NCBI RefSeq assembly: GCF_017312725.1
Contig: NZ_BOPO01000088.1
Span: 1-64,000, forward strand
Direction: 5' to 3'
From: Actinocatenispora comari
GTDB lineage: Bacteria; Actinomycetota; Actinomycetes; Mycobacteriales; Micromonosporaceae
Length of the DNA: 64,000 nt
Positions 45,536-53,783 of the stretch are shown here, in pieces. A program made the translations under genes and the position numbers. How positions within the stretch are numbered: the first letter of the stretch is position 1; the number at the start of each line of letters is the position of its first letter. The notes under the pieces were generated by a model. The model was not told the DNA's origin and searched no databases. It saw only the letters and a program-made list of their open reading frames with translations.

Positions 45536-46746
45536 TGGCGGGCGGGCGGCCGTCGGCGGTGCGCGACCAGCAGCGCCGCCGGTACCACGACCAGCGCGCC
45601 GGCGCCGAGCGCGAGCGGCGGGTAGCCGGCGGCCCCGAGCACCGCGGTCGAGCCGAGCGTCGCGGCACCACCGCCGGCCCACGACCAGCTCTCCACCAGC
45701 CCCTGCACCCGGGCCTCCACCGCGCCGGGCAGCCCCCGTACCAGCAGGGAACTCGCGCCGACGAAGGCCAGGTTCCAGCCGTAGCCGAGCACGAACAGCG
45801 CCACCGGTAGCCCAGGGCCGGTCGACCCGGCGGTACCGGTGACGAGCACGCCGGCGAGCGCCAGCGTGGCCAGGCCGGCCGCGACGACCGTACGGCCACC
45901 GAACCGGTCGGCCAGCCGGCCGGACACCGGCGCGAGCGCGAACATCCCCAGCGTGTGCGTCGACACCACCAGCCCGACCATCCCCATCGGCTGCCCGTGC
46001 TGGTGCATCGACAGCGGCGCCGCGGTCATCACCGCGGTCATCACCACCTGCGCGGTCAGCATCGCGGTCAGCGCGAGCCGGATGTCGGGCCGGGCCAGCA
46101 GCGCCCGCAGCGGCCACGCCGCCGCGAGCCCGGCCTCGTCCCGGTCGGCCGGTGGGCGCCGCGCCACCAGCGCGAACGCCACCACGGCGGCCGCCAGGCA
46201 GGCCAGCGCCAGGGCGAAGGCACCGGTCAGCGGCGGCCACCCGGACCGGCCCGCCCAGCCGGTCGCCGGCCCGAGCAGCAGCGGGCCACCGACCGCGCCG
46301 ACGGTACCGGCCCACACCACCGCACCGAGCGCCGTCGCCCGCCGGCCCGCGGTGAACTCGTCGGCCGCCGCGTACCGGGCGAGCTGCGCCGCGGCATTGC
46401 CCACGCCGAGCAGCAGCATGCCGGCCAGCAGCACCGCCACCGAACCGGCGGCGGCACCGGCGGTCGCCACCGCAGCGCCCCCGGTACCGGTGAGGGCACC
46501 GGCGCGCAGGCCGGTCCGCCGGCCGTGGCGGGCCATCACCCGGCTCAGCAGCAGCACGCCGGCGGCGGTGCCGGCGACCCCGGCGGTACTGCCGAGGCCG
46601 GCCCAGCCGGTGCCGAGCCGGTCGGCGACGAGCAGCGTCGCGGCCGTACCGGCCACGGTCATCGCGGCGTTGACGCAGGCCGCGCCGAGGAACAGGGAGC
46701 CCATCGTGCGCCGGCGCGCCGGCGGGGGTACCGGGTAGGTTGCCAT
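45496..46746 (-). CDS. Major facilitator superfamily transporter
   Basis: The 416-residue protein has 12 hydrophobic helices, the loop motif G-R-R-T-G-L-R-A near residue 75 and a second-half G-R-L-A-D-R-F-G-G-R-T loop typical of MFS drug or metabolite exporters. The ATG at 46746 gives a normal N-terminus. It is divergent from an Lrp/AsnC-type regulator across about 95 bp, an arrangement seen for amino-acid exporters. The C-terminus is a PQPEPERERATR-like charged tail. Confidence 0.92.
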   Translation of the reverse strand: MATYPVPPPARRRTMGSLFLGAACVNAAMTVAGTAATLLVADRLGTGWAGLGSTAGVAGTAAGVLLLSRVMARHGRRTGLRAGALTGTGGAAVATAGAAAGSVAVLLAGMLLLGVGNAAAQLARYAAADEFTAGRRATALGAVVWAGTVGAVGGPLLLGPATGWAGRSGWPPLTGAFALALACLAAAVVAFALVARRPPADRDEAGLAAAWPLRALLARPDIRLALTAMLTAQVVMTAVMTAAPLSMHQHGQPMGMVGLVVSTHTLGMFALAPVSGRLADRFGGRTVVAAGLATLALAGVLVTGTAGSTGPGLPVALFVLGYGWNLAFVGASSLLVRGLPGAVEARVQGLVESWSWAGGGAATLGSTAVLGAAGYPPLALGAGALVVVPAALLVAHRRRPPARQPQPEPERERATR

Positions 46747-46840
46747 GCGAAGCAGGCTAGGAAAGTCGCGCCGGCAACTGAATGGCCGAGGCGCGGAGTT
46801 CGGGGCCGTTGACCTGACGTACGGAAGGAGATTGCCGGCG

Positions 46841-47341
46841 ATGACCTTTCGTTCGAACGTCACGCTCGACGACCTCGACTGGCGCATCCTGCACGAGTTG
46901 CAGACCGACGGCCGCCAGTCGTACAAGTCGCTCGCCCGGAAGGTGAACCTGTCGGCGCCGGCGGTCGCCGACCGGGTCCGCCGGTTGCAGGACACCGGTG
47001 TCGTCACCGGCTACCAGGCCCGGGTCGACCCGGCCCGGGCCGGGCTGCCGCTCACCGCGTTCCTGATGCTGCGGTGCGCGCCCGGTCGGTGCCTGCTGCG
47101 CACCGCGCGCGCCGCCGACTACCCGGAGATCGTCGAGGTGCACAAGCTCGCCAGCGAGTCGTGCACCCTGCTCAAGGTGCGGGTCGCGTCGATGGCGCAC
47201 CTGGAGGGATTCCTGGAACAGCTCGGCGAGCGGCACGGCGAGGCACGGTCGCACATCGTGCTGTCCACCCAGTACGAACGGCACGAGGTCGAGCCGCCGC
47301 CCAGCGCGCCGGGCGAGATCACCGCCGCGGACGGCTGGTGA
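46841..47341 (+). CDS. Lrp/AsnC-family regulator
   Basis: The ATG at 46841 follows AAGGAG by 11-12 nt. Residues about 5-60 form the helix-turn-helix (LDDLDWRILHELQTDGRQSY, SAPAVADRVRRLQ), and residues 65-145 form the RAM ligand domain with EVHKLASESCTLLKV and MAHLEGFLEQL. It is divergent from the MFS transporter and probably controls it in response to an amino acid. Confidence 0.94.
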   Translation: MTFRSNVTLDDLDWRILHELQTDGRQSYKSLARKVNLSAPAVADRVRRLQDTGVVTGYQARVDPARAGLPLTAFLMLRCAPGRCLLRTARAADYPEIVEVHKLASESCTLLKVRVASMAHLEGFLEQLGERHGEARSHIVLSTQYERHEVEPPPSAPGEITAADGW

Positions 47342-47512
47342 CACGGCGTTGCAGCACGGCGGCACGGTACGCGGCGGAACTGCGACACGGCGCGGCACCG
47401 CGGCACGGCGGCGCGGCGGCACGGCGCCGGCGGTGGGACGCGGCCGTGCGGCGCGGCGGCACGGCAGGGCGGCAGGGTGCGGCGGGCACGGTGAGCCCGC
47501 CGCACCGCCCGC
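47342..47512. repeat. Degenerate CGGCACGGCGG low-complexity stretch
   Basis: About 170 bp between the Lrp and mgtC stops are built of imperfect CGGCACGG and GCGGCGCGG steps. No gene or stable single hairpin stands out. Confidence 0.6.
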
Positions 47513-48235
47513 TCAGTCGGTACTGCGTTCCTCGTCGCCGGCGCGCACGGTGACCACGCCGTCGATCTCGGACAGGCTGGCGGCAAGATCGCCGGGGTCG
47601 CGCACGCCGCGCAGCGTCAGCGCGACCTGCACCCGCCCGCCGGTACCCTCCTCGACCTGCTCGGTGGAGATCTCGGCGACGGTGACGCCGCGGTCGGTGC
47701 AGGCGGCGAGCGCGTTGCGCAGCACGCCCTGGCCACCCCGGTAGGTCATCGTCAGGTTCGACGGCGCCCACTTCGAGCGGGGCAGCAGCCGGCCGATCGC
47801 CGGGTAGCCGTACAGGACGAGGAAGTGGCCGGCGGTCACCACGATCGCGAGCAGCCACAGCCCGGCGCCGCAGGCCATGCCGACCGCGGCCGACATCCAG
47901 ATCACCGCGGCGGTGGTCAGGCCGCGGACCGCGTCGCGGCGGACGAAGATCAGCCCGCCGCCGATGAAGCCGATGCCGGACACGATCTGCGCCGCGATCC
48001 GGGACGGGTCGAGCCCGACGTGCGGGCCGACCACGTCGCTGAACCCGTACTTGGAGATCAGCATGATCAGCGCCGCGCCGACCCCGACCAGGGTGTGCGT
48101 GCGCAGCCCGGCCGCCTTCTGCGCCAGCTCGCGCTCCAGCCCGATGACCGTACAGAGCACCAACGCCAGGGCGAGCTCGCCGATCTGCGTCCAGCCCTGC
48201 CCGATGGGCTCACCGAACGCCACTATATTGGTCAT
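47513..48235 (-). CDS. MgtC/SapB-family membrane protein
   Basis: The 240-residue protein has five membrane helices with the MgtC signature GLERELAQKAAGLRTHTLVGVGAAL (residues about 33-57 in part), a second SGIGFIGGGLIF motif and a soluble C-terminal ACT-like domain (residues about 160-240). MgtC proteins act in growth under low magnesium and modulate the F-type ATPase or phosphate uptake. GGAAGGAGG lies about 10 nt upstream, after a 7-bp hairpin. Confidence 0.93.
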   Translation of the reverse strand: MTNIVAFGEPIGQGWTQIGELALALVLCTVIGLERELAQKAAGLRTHTLVGVGAALIMLISKYGFSDVVGPHVGLDPSRIAAQIVSGIGFIGGGLIFVRRDAVRGLTTAAVIWMSAAVGMACGAGLWLLAIVVTAGHFLVLYGYPAIGRLLPRSKWAPSNLTMTYRGGQGVLRNALAACTDRGVTVAEISTEQVEEGTGGRVQVALTLRGVRDPGDLAASLSEIDGVVTVRAGDEERSTD

Positions 48236-48257
48236 ACCGGTTGAGGATCCTCCTTCC

Positions 48258-48275
48258 TCTCGCGGTATCGCGAGA
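48258..48275 (-). promoter_or_regulatory. Hairpin in the mgtC 5' untranslated region
   Basis: TCTCGCG and CGCGAGA form a perfect 7-bp stem with a four-base loop just before the mgtC ribosome site (GGAAGGAGG). It could tune initiation. The gap upstream of mgtC is only 108 bp, too short for a standard M-box riboswitch, and no M-box core is seen. Confidence 0.45.
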
Positions 48276-48343
48276 CGGGTAACAGTAGCGGAAGATCCCC
48301 GAAGATCGCGTTAAATGAATCGTAAGATCACAGCGATCGGCGA

Positions 48344-50026
48344 CTATTTCGCATCTGCATAACACTCGACGGTCGCCACGTCGAGCGGGAAGTGCACCGG
48401 CGTCGGGCCGAACAGCAGCTCCGTCGCCGCCTGCGCCGACGCCGTCACGGCCGCCGCCACCTCACCCGCCACCTCGCGCCGGCAGTGCACCATCACCTCG
48501 TCGTGCTGGAAGAACACCAGCTCGGTGCCGGCCATCGAGGTCAACCGCCGACGCAACTCGGCCAGCAGCAACAACGCCCACTCCGCCGCCGTCGCCTGGA
48601 TGACGAAGTTGCGGGTGAACCGGCCCCGGGCCCGCGCCGACGACGCCGACACCGGCTCCGCCGCCTCGGCCGGCTCGCCCGGCCCGGCGACCGGCGTCGA
48701 TGCCGGCGGGCAGGTGCGACCCAGCAACGACCGCACCAGCCCGCCCTGCTCACCGACCCGGGCCGCCGCCTCCACGTACCCCACCGCGTCCGGGAACCGG
48801 CGCCGCAACGTGCCGAGCAGCGCGCCACCGGCCCCGCTGGTCCCCCCGTACATCGCGGCGAGCAGGGCGATCTTCGCCTTGCCCCGGTCGCCGTCGAACG
48901 CCGAGGCGGCGAGCGCGCCGTACAGGTCGCCGGGGCCGGCCGCGGCCGCCATGCCGCGGTCGCCGGACAGCGCCGCCAGCACCCGCGGCTCCAGCTGACC
49001 GGCGTCGGCCACCACCAGCGTCCAGCCCGGATCGGCCACCACCGCGCGACGCACCGCCTTCGGGATCTGCAGCGCGCCGCCGCCGCGGGTGCCCCACCGC
49101 CCCGACACCACCGCACCGGCCACGTACTCCGGGCGGAACCGGCCACCGACCACCCAGTCGGCGAGGAACTGCCAGCCGTTCGCCACGTGCAGCCGGGACA
49201 GCTCCTTGTACCGCAGCAGCGGCGCCACCGCCGGATGCTCCACCTCGCGCAGCACGTACGCCCGGGTCGAGGTCACCGTGATCCCCACCTTGCGGAACGC
49301 GGCCACCACGTCCGCCGGCGAGTCGGGGTTGAGCCGGAACCCGAACGCCGCGTCGATCTGCGCCGCCAGCCCGGCCAGCACCGGCGGCCGGCCGCCACCG
49401 ACCGGCCGGGCGCCGAGCGCCTCGGTCAGCAGCCGGTCGTGCACGTCGGCCCGCCACGGCAGGCCCACCGCGCCCAGCTCCGCCGCGGCCAGCGCGCCCG
49501 CCGACTCCACCGCGACCAGCAACCGGAACCGGCCCGGGTCGGGCAGCGCGGCGATCCGGGCCAGCTGGTCGGCGTGCACCTCGGCCACCGCGGCCAGCGG
49601 GGACGGCGCCCCGGGCAGCGGTTCCCGGGCCGGCGCGAACAGCGCCGGCTGGCTCGGCCGGCCCGGCTGCGGAGCGCCGGTCAGCGGCTCGTCGTCCGGC
49701 ACCGGCAGGTCGTGCAGCCGGGCCCAGGCGGCGGGCAGCGCGCGCGGCTCACCCCAGCGCCCGGCATGGCCCAGCAGCAGGCCCTCGGTCAGGGCGAGAT
49801 CGTGGCACCGAGCCACCCGAGCACCGGCCTCCAGCAGGCTCGGATAGCAGCGGGCGGTGTCCGGCCAGACCCACCGGACGTCGGCGGCCTCACCCGCGGC
49901 GACCGCCGCGGCCAGCACCGGCGCCGCCGTCGGGGCGCCGAGCGCACCGGACGGGTCGAGGCCGGCGAGCGCACCGCCGCCGGACTCGTCGTCGTACACC
50001 GCCCATCGCACCCCCCGATCCTGCAC
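48344..50026 (-). CDS. Family-A DNA polymerase-like protein (bifunctional exonuclease/polymerase type)
   Basis: The 560-residue protein matches the small actinobacterial PolA-like proteins. Polymerase motifs are seen as A (DAGQLEPRVLAALSGD, where DYSQIE is usual), B (R-G-K-A-K-I-A-L-L-A-A-M-Y-G-G) and C (FFQHDEVMVHC). The two carboxylates of motifs A and C are present. The N-terminal exonuclease domain is degenerate: I see no clear D-x-E. The start is the GTG at 50026. There is no 5' nuclease domain. The role is probably in repair or lagging-strand processing. Confidence 0.88.
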   Translation of the reverse strand: MQDRGVRWAVYDDESGGGALAGLDPSGALGAPTAAPVLAAAVAAGEAADVRWVWPDTARCYPSLLEAGARVARCHDLALTEGLLLGHAGRWGEPRALPAAWARLHDLPVPDDEPLTGAPQPGRPSQPALFAPAREPLPGAPSPLAAVAEVHADQLARIAALPDPGRFRLLVAVESAGALAAAELGAVGLPWRADVHDRLLTEALGARPVGGGRPPVLAGLAAQIDAAFGFRLNPDSPADVVAAFRKVGITVTSTRAYVLREVEHPAVAPLLRYKELSRLHVANGWQFLADWVVGGRFRPEYVAGAVVSGRWGTRGGGALQIPKAVRRAVVADPGWTLVVADAGQLEPRVLAALSGDRGMAAAAGPGDLYGALAASAFDGDRGKAKIALLAAMYGGTSGAGGALLGTLRRRFPDAVGYVEAAARVGEQGGLVRSLLGRTCPPASTPVAGPGEPAEAAEPVSASSARARGRFTRNFVIQATAAEWALLLLAELRRRLTSMAGTELVFFQHDEVMVHCRREVAGEVAAAVTASAQAATELLFGPTPVHFPLDVATVECYADAK

Positions 50027-50054
50027 CCACCCACCGACAGGATCCGGGTACGCG

Positions 50055-50083
50055 ACGGGGCCCGCCGGATCGGCGGGCCCCGT
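50055..50083 (-). terminator. Terminator hairpin after htrA
   Basis: ACGGGGCCCGCC and GGCGGGCCCCGT form a perfect 12-bp stem with a five-base loop, 43 bp after the htrA stop and 29 bp before the polymerase-like start. Confidence 0.8.
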
Positions 50084-50100
50084 CGGATCGTCCCTCGGTA

Positions 50101-50153
50101 CTTCGCTGCCGCGAGGGTCGCGGTGTTACTTTGCTGCCGCGAGGGTCGCGGTG
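50101..50153. repeat. 28-bp tandem duplication of the htrA gene end
   Basis: Two 25-bp copies (50101-50125 and 50129-50153) share CTGCCGCGAGGGTCGCGGTG with one C/T change. The right copy codes the last htrA residues; the left lies beyond the stop. Confidence 0.85.
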
Positions 50154-52129
50154 GCGGTGTGCGTCTTACCGTCCCGGGTGTAGGTGACCTTCACCTTGTC
50201 GCCGGGCTGGTGCTGGGCCACCACCGAGACCAGCGTGTCGGAGTCCGGCACCTTGGTGTCGTCGACCTTGGTGATCACGTCACCCTTCTTCAGCCCCGCC
50301 TTGTCCGCCGGACCGCCCTTGGTGACCGCCGCGACCAGTGCACCGCTCCCGTTGCCGTTCGAGTCGCTGGCCGTCGCCACCGACACCCCGAACAGCGGGT
50401 GCTGCACCTTCTCACCCTTGATCAGCTTGTCCGCGGTGGCCTTCGCGACGTTGATCGGGATCGCGAAGCCGATCCCGATGCTGCCGCCCTGGCCGCTGCC
50501 CGAGCTGTCCGACGAGCGGATCGCGCTGTTGATCCCGATGACCTGACCGGACATGTTCAGCAGCGGGCCGCCGGAGTTGCCGGGGTTGATCGCCGCATCG
50601 GTCTGGATCGCGTTCGGGATGGTGATCGTGCTGCTGCCCTGCTGCTGTTGCTGCTGCTGCTTCCGCGGGTCCAGGAACGGGTTCTGCTGCTGCGGCTGCT
50701 GCTGCTCGGTGGACACCGTGTAGCTGCGGTTGAGCGCCGACACGATGCCCTGCGTGACCGTGCCCTCCAGGCCGAGCGGGCTGCCGATGGCCACCACGCC
50801 GTCGCCCGGCGCCAGCTTGTCGCTGTTGCCGATGGTCGCCGGCTTCAGATCCGACTTGCCCTGCGCCTGCACCACCGCGAGGTCACCGGACGGGTCCCGC
50901 CCGACGATCTTCGCCGGCGCCGTGGTCCCGTCGTCGAAGGTGACCTGGATCGACCCGTTCCCGCCCGCGGCCGCCTCGACCACGTGGTTGTTGGTCACGA
51001 TCATGCCGTTGGTCGAGATGATGACGCCGGAACCCTCGTCACCCGACTGGCCGGCCTGCACCTTCAGCGACACCACGCTCGGCCGGACCTGCTTGACCAT
51101 GTCGGCGAGCGAGCCGCCCTTGGTCGAGACCGGGCTCGACACGACCGTCGACTCCATCGGCGTGTTCCCGTCCAGCGCGTGCACGGTGACCCCACCGACC
51201 ACCCCGCCGGCGAGCACCAGGATGACCGCGGCGGCACCGCCGGCGAGCCACCGGCGCGCCTTGCTCGGCGGCTTCGGCCCGTACGGCCCGGGCTGCTGCC
51301 AGCCGGGCATGCCGTACCCGGCCTGGCCGTACGCCGGGATCTGTTGGGTGGCACCGAACTGACCGGTCGCGTCGGCCGGCCCACCGACCGGCTGCCCCGG
51401 GATCGGCTGGCCCGGCGCCGGTTGACCCGGCACCGGCTGGCCCGGGGCGGGCTGGCCGGGCATGGGCTGGCCGGCGACCGGCTGGTACGGGTCGGGCTGC
51501 TGACCGTACGGCGCCGCGGCGGGCTGCTGCGGCGCGCCAGGCTGTGGCGGCGCGGCAGGCTGTGGCGGCGCGGCAGGCTGTTGCGGCGCGGCAGGCTGTT
51601 GCGGCGCGGCCGGCTGGCCGTACGTGTCGGTGGCGTAGCCGGACGGCGCCGCGAGCTGGCCGGTCTGGTCGGTCGGCGTACCCGCGGCCGCCGGTCGGTC
51701 GGCGGCGGCCCATCCGGCTGGCGCGGCGTCGCCGGGCGGCACGGGAGAACCCGCGGCAGGCTGCTGCGGGGTGACAGCCTCTGGTCGACCAGGCGCGCCC
51801 GCGGCCCACTGCTGCTCGGCGCCCGGCGCGTTGGCGGGCGCCGCGTCGGAGGTGCTCGGTGCGGTCGCGCCGGCCGCCGGGACCACCTGCGTCACGTCCT
51901 CGCCCGGCGGCGTGTCCACCGGCTCCGCCGACGCGGCGGGCTCGGGCTGCGCGGCGGGGGCGTCGTCGGCACCGGCAGCGGGCGGCGGCACGGTCGAGCC
52001 GGGTGCTGCCTGATCGGCACCGGGCCGGTCGGCGGCGGACGGGCCGGCCTCGGCCGGCGTGGTCGGCTGGTCTGACCCGACGGCGGGCCGCTCGTCGGCG
52101 TGGCCGGGCTCCCGGTCCTGAGAACTCAT
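50126..52129 (-). CDS. HtrA/DegP-type membrane serine protease with PDZ domain
   Basis: The 667-residue protein has a long cytosolic N-terminus (about 285 residues) of low-complexity P, A, Q and G, including QQPAAP and GQP-type repeats. One membrane helix follows (about 292-318), then a trypsin-like domain with His near 381 (TNNHVVE), Asp near 414 (GDLAVV) and Ser near 517 (GNSGGPLL). A PDZ domain ends the chain. A glutamine-rich insert (QQQQPQQQ and a run of seven Q) lies between Asp and Ser. It is a quality-control protease of the cell surface. Translation is probably coupled to a short MSER leader (52197). Confidence 0.95.
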   Translation of the reverse strand: MSSQDREPGHADERPAVGSDQPTTPAEAGPSAADRPGADQAAPGSTVPPPAAGADDAPAAQPEPAASAEPVDTPPGEDVTQVVPAAGATAPSTSDAAPANAPGAEQQWAAGAPGRPEAVTPQQPAAGSPVPPGDAAPAGWAAADRPAAAGTPTDQTGQLAAPSGYATDTYGQPAAPQQPAAPQQPAAPPQPAAPPQPGAPQQPAAAPYGQQPDPYQPVAGQPMPGQPAPGQPVPGQPAPGQPIPGQPVGGPADATGQFGATQQIPAYGQAGYGMPGWQQPGPYGPKPPSKARRWLAGGAAAVILVLAGGVVGGVTVHALDGNTPMESTVVSSPVSTKGGSLADMVKQVRPSVVSLKVQAGQSGDEGSGVIISTNGMIVTNNHVVEAAAGGNGSIQVTFDDGTTAPAKIVGRDPSGDLAVVQAQGKSDLKPATIGNSDKLAPGDGVVAIGSPLGLEGTVTQGIVSALNRSYTVSTEQQQPQQQNPFLDPRKQQQQQQQGSSTITIPNAIQTDAAINPGNSGGPLLNMSGQVIGINSAIRSSDSSGSGQGGSIGIGFAIPINVAKATADKLIKGEKVQHPLFGVSVATASDSNGNGSGALVAAVTKGGPADKAGLKKGDVITKVDDTKVPDSDTLVSVVAQHQPGDKVKVTYTRDGKTHTATATLAAAK

Positions 52130-52197
52130 GGCCGGCCTCCGCTTCGCCGCATCCGGCCAGCGCCGTGCCGCTGGGTCGCTCGCTGTCGCTCGCTCAT
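52126..52197 (-). CDS. 23-aa leader ORF (MSER) coupled to htrA
   Basis: An ATG at 52197 opens a 23-codon frame starting MSERQRATQR and ending in TGA at 52128-52126, which overlaps the htrA ATG as ATGA. The first bases (ATGAGCGAGCG, then AGCGAGCGA) match the leader before hutI. CCATGAG occurs at both the leader and the htrA start, 68 bp apart. HtrA also has its own GCGGAGG site, so the leader is not required. No clear ribosome site is seen before the leader. Confidence 0.45.
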   Translation of the reverse strand: MSERQRATQRHGAGRMRRSGGRP

Positions 52198-52274
52198 GGG
52201 GTCAGATTTGCTCGATACCCTGCGGTCGGCCTGGGGTCTCCCTGAGAATCCCCTGGGAGCGTGAATCCCGTCTG

Positions 52275-52309
52275 GGGATCACTGTCCGAATCGTTCGGAC
52301 AGTGATCCC
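52275..52309 (-). terminator. Terminator hairpin after the M60-like gene
   Basis: A perfect 16-bp stem, GGGATCACTGTCCGAA and its complement, with a three-base loop, lies 38 bp after the stop of the peptidase gene. It ends the glycan locus transcript before htrA. Confidence 0.87.
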
Positions 52310-52346
52310 GCAGTCGCTCGTGTCGATGCGTTCCGGCACGCAGCGG

Positions 52347-53672
52347 TCACTCGTGCAGGGTGCTCGGGTCCACCGTCGGCGCCGGCAGGCCCAGCGCGGC
52401 GACGGCGGCGCGCGCGTCGTCGGTGAGCGGTACGCCCCACCGATCGTAGAACGCGGTCAGGTCGGCCCCGGCGACCCGGCTGGTGTACACCGCGAGGTAA
52501 CCGAACCGCACCTCGGTCGCGTCCGGCGCGTCCCACTCCGTCGGCGGGTTCTCCCGCCGGATCAACCGGTGCAGCCGCGGCCAGAAGTCGGCACCGAAGC
52601 CGAGCGTCAGCTGGTTGAGCATCACCAGCTTCTCGTACGCGCCGAACGTGCTCGCGTAGTCCACCCCGGCGGTGCCGAGCTTCGGCAGCGCACTCTGGTA
52701 CGGGGTGAGCCCGGTCTTGCTGTCCGGCACCGTCAACCGCGGCTGGTCGCCCAGTGCCCTGCCGACCGCGAGCGCGTACAGGTTGACGCTGACCTCGGTG
52801 AGCACCGCCGGCTTGTAGGCGAACTGCTGGTGCTCGTGACCGAGCTCGTGCCACATGCCCCACCCGTTGGTACGCAACGCATCCAGCACCAACAGCCGGT
52901 CCAGGTACGAGTTCGGGAAGGCCATGTAGCCGTGCGAGGTGTAGGCGGCCACGCCCGGCCCGGTCGCGGTGATGTTGACGAAGTGGTACGGGTGGGCGTT
53001 GCGCCGGTCGATCGGGTGCCGGCCGTCGAGCCCGCTGGTGGCGTCCTCGACCGCCACGATGCGCGCGAACAGCGCCAGCAACCCCGACTGGTCCTGGTCG
53101 GCGTACTGCCGGGCCGAGTCGAGTTGCACGGTGAGGATCACGTGGTCGGCGGTCAGCTCGGCCCACGGCGTGATCCGCTGGTCGAGCTGCCGGCGGAACT
53201 CCGCGTTGCTGGTGTGCCCGAGCCGGAAGTACGGCACCGGCTGCGCCGCGCCGCCCAGCGTCACCGCCACCGGCTCACCGTGCCCGACCGCGGACAGGTA
53301 CACCATGCCGCCGTGCGGGTCGGACACGGTGTTCGCACCGACGGCCAGGGGGTAGCTGCGGGGCGCCTTCGCGGCGTCGTCCGCGTCCGGCGCGCCGATG
53401 TGCAGCGCCGGTACCACCGGTCCACGGTGGACGGTCACCGCCAACGGCGTGTTCGGTGGCAGGTAGTAGCCGGTGGACTCGAAATCGGTGGCGCGCAACG
53501 CCTGCGCCAGCCGCAGCCGTTCCGCCTCGGCGGACGGCTTGGCGGTGAACGTGACGGTGCGGTCAGCGGTCGGGCCGGGTGCAGAGGCGGCCGTACCGGA
53601 CCGGATGCCGGTCGCCGCGACGGCGGCGACCGCCGCGACCGAACCGAGCAGTGCCCGTCTGGACAGAGACAT
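52347..53672 (-). CDS. Secreted M60-like metallopeptidase (enhancin type)
   Basis: The ATG at 53672 follows GGAGG by about 5 nt. A Tat signal with SRRALLG and a hydrophobic stretch occupies residues 1-32. The zinc motif HELGHEHQ (HExxH near residue 273) with a downstream glutamate in LTEVSVN defines a gluzincin of the M60/enhancin group. Family members cut mucin-like O-glycoproteins. The 441-residue length is typical. It is the last gene of a run with a PL8 lyase, a beta-helix protein and a fucosidase, which suggests glycoprotein breakdown outside the cell. Confidence 0.9.
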   Translation of the reverse strand: MSLSRRALLGSVAAVAAVAATGIRSGTAASAPGPTADRTVTFTAKPSAEAERLRLAQALRATDFESTGYYLPPNTPLAVTVHRGPVVPALHIGAPDADDAAKAPRSYPLAVGANTVSDPHGGMVYLSAVGHGEPVAVTLGGAAQPVPYFRLGHTSNAEFRRQLDQRITPWAELTADHVILTVQLDSARQYADQDQSGLLALFARIVAVEDATSGLDGRHPIDRRNAHPYHFVNITATGPGVAAYTSHGYMAFPNSYLDRLLVLDALRTNGWGMWHELGHEHQQFAYKPAVLTEVSVNLYALAVGRALGDQPRLTVPDSKTGLTPYQSALPKLGTAGVDYASTFGAYEKLVMLNQLTLGFGADFWPRLHRLIRRENPPTEWDAPDATEVRFGYLAVYTSRVAGADLTAFYDRWGVPLTDDARAAVAALGLPAPTVDPSTLHE

Positions 53673-53783
53673 GGGAACCTCCACAGTGGACAACAGCGCG
53701 CCGCGACGACGGCGCACGGGACTGTCGCGCGTCGCGACGCGCGGGTGATGGACGGCGAAGCGTCGGCCGACGGCCGGGTCGGG

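Noticed and set aside
48236-48343. Possible magnesium M-box riboswitch before mgtC
   Set aside because: The gap is only 108 bp and no conserved M-box core is seen; only a short hairpin is present.
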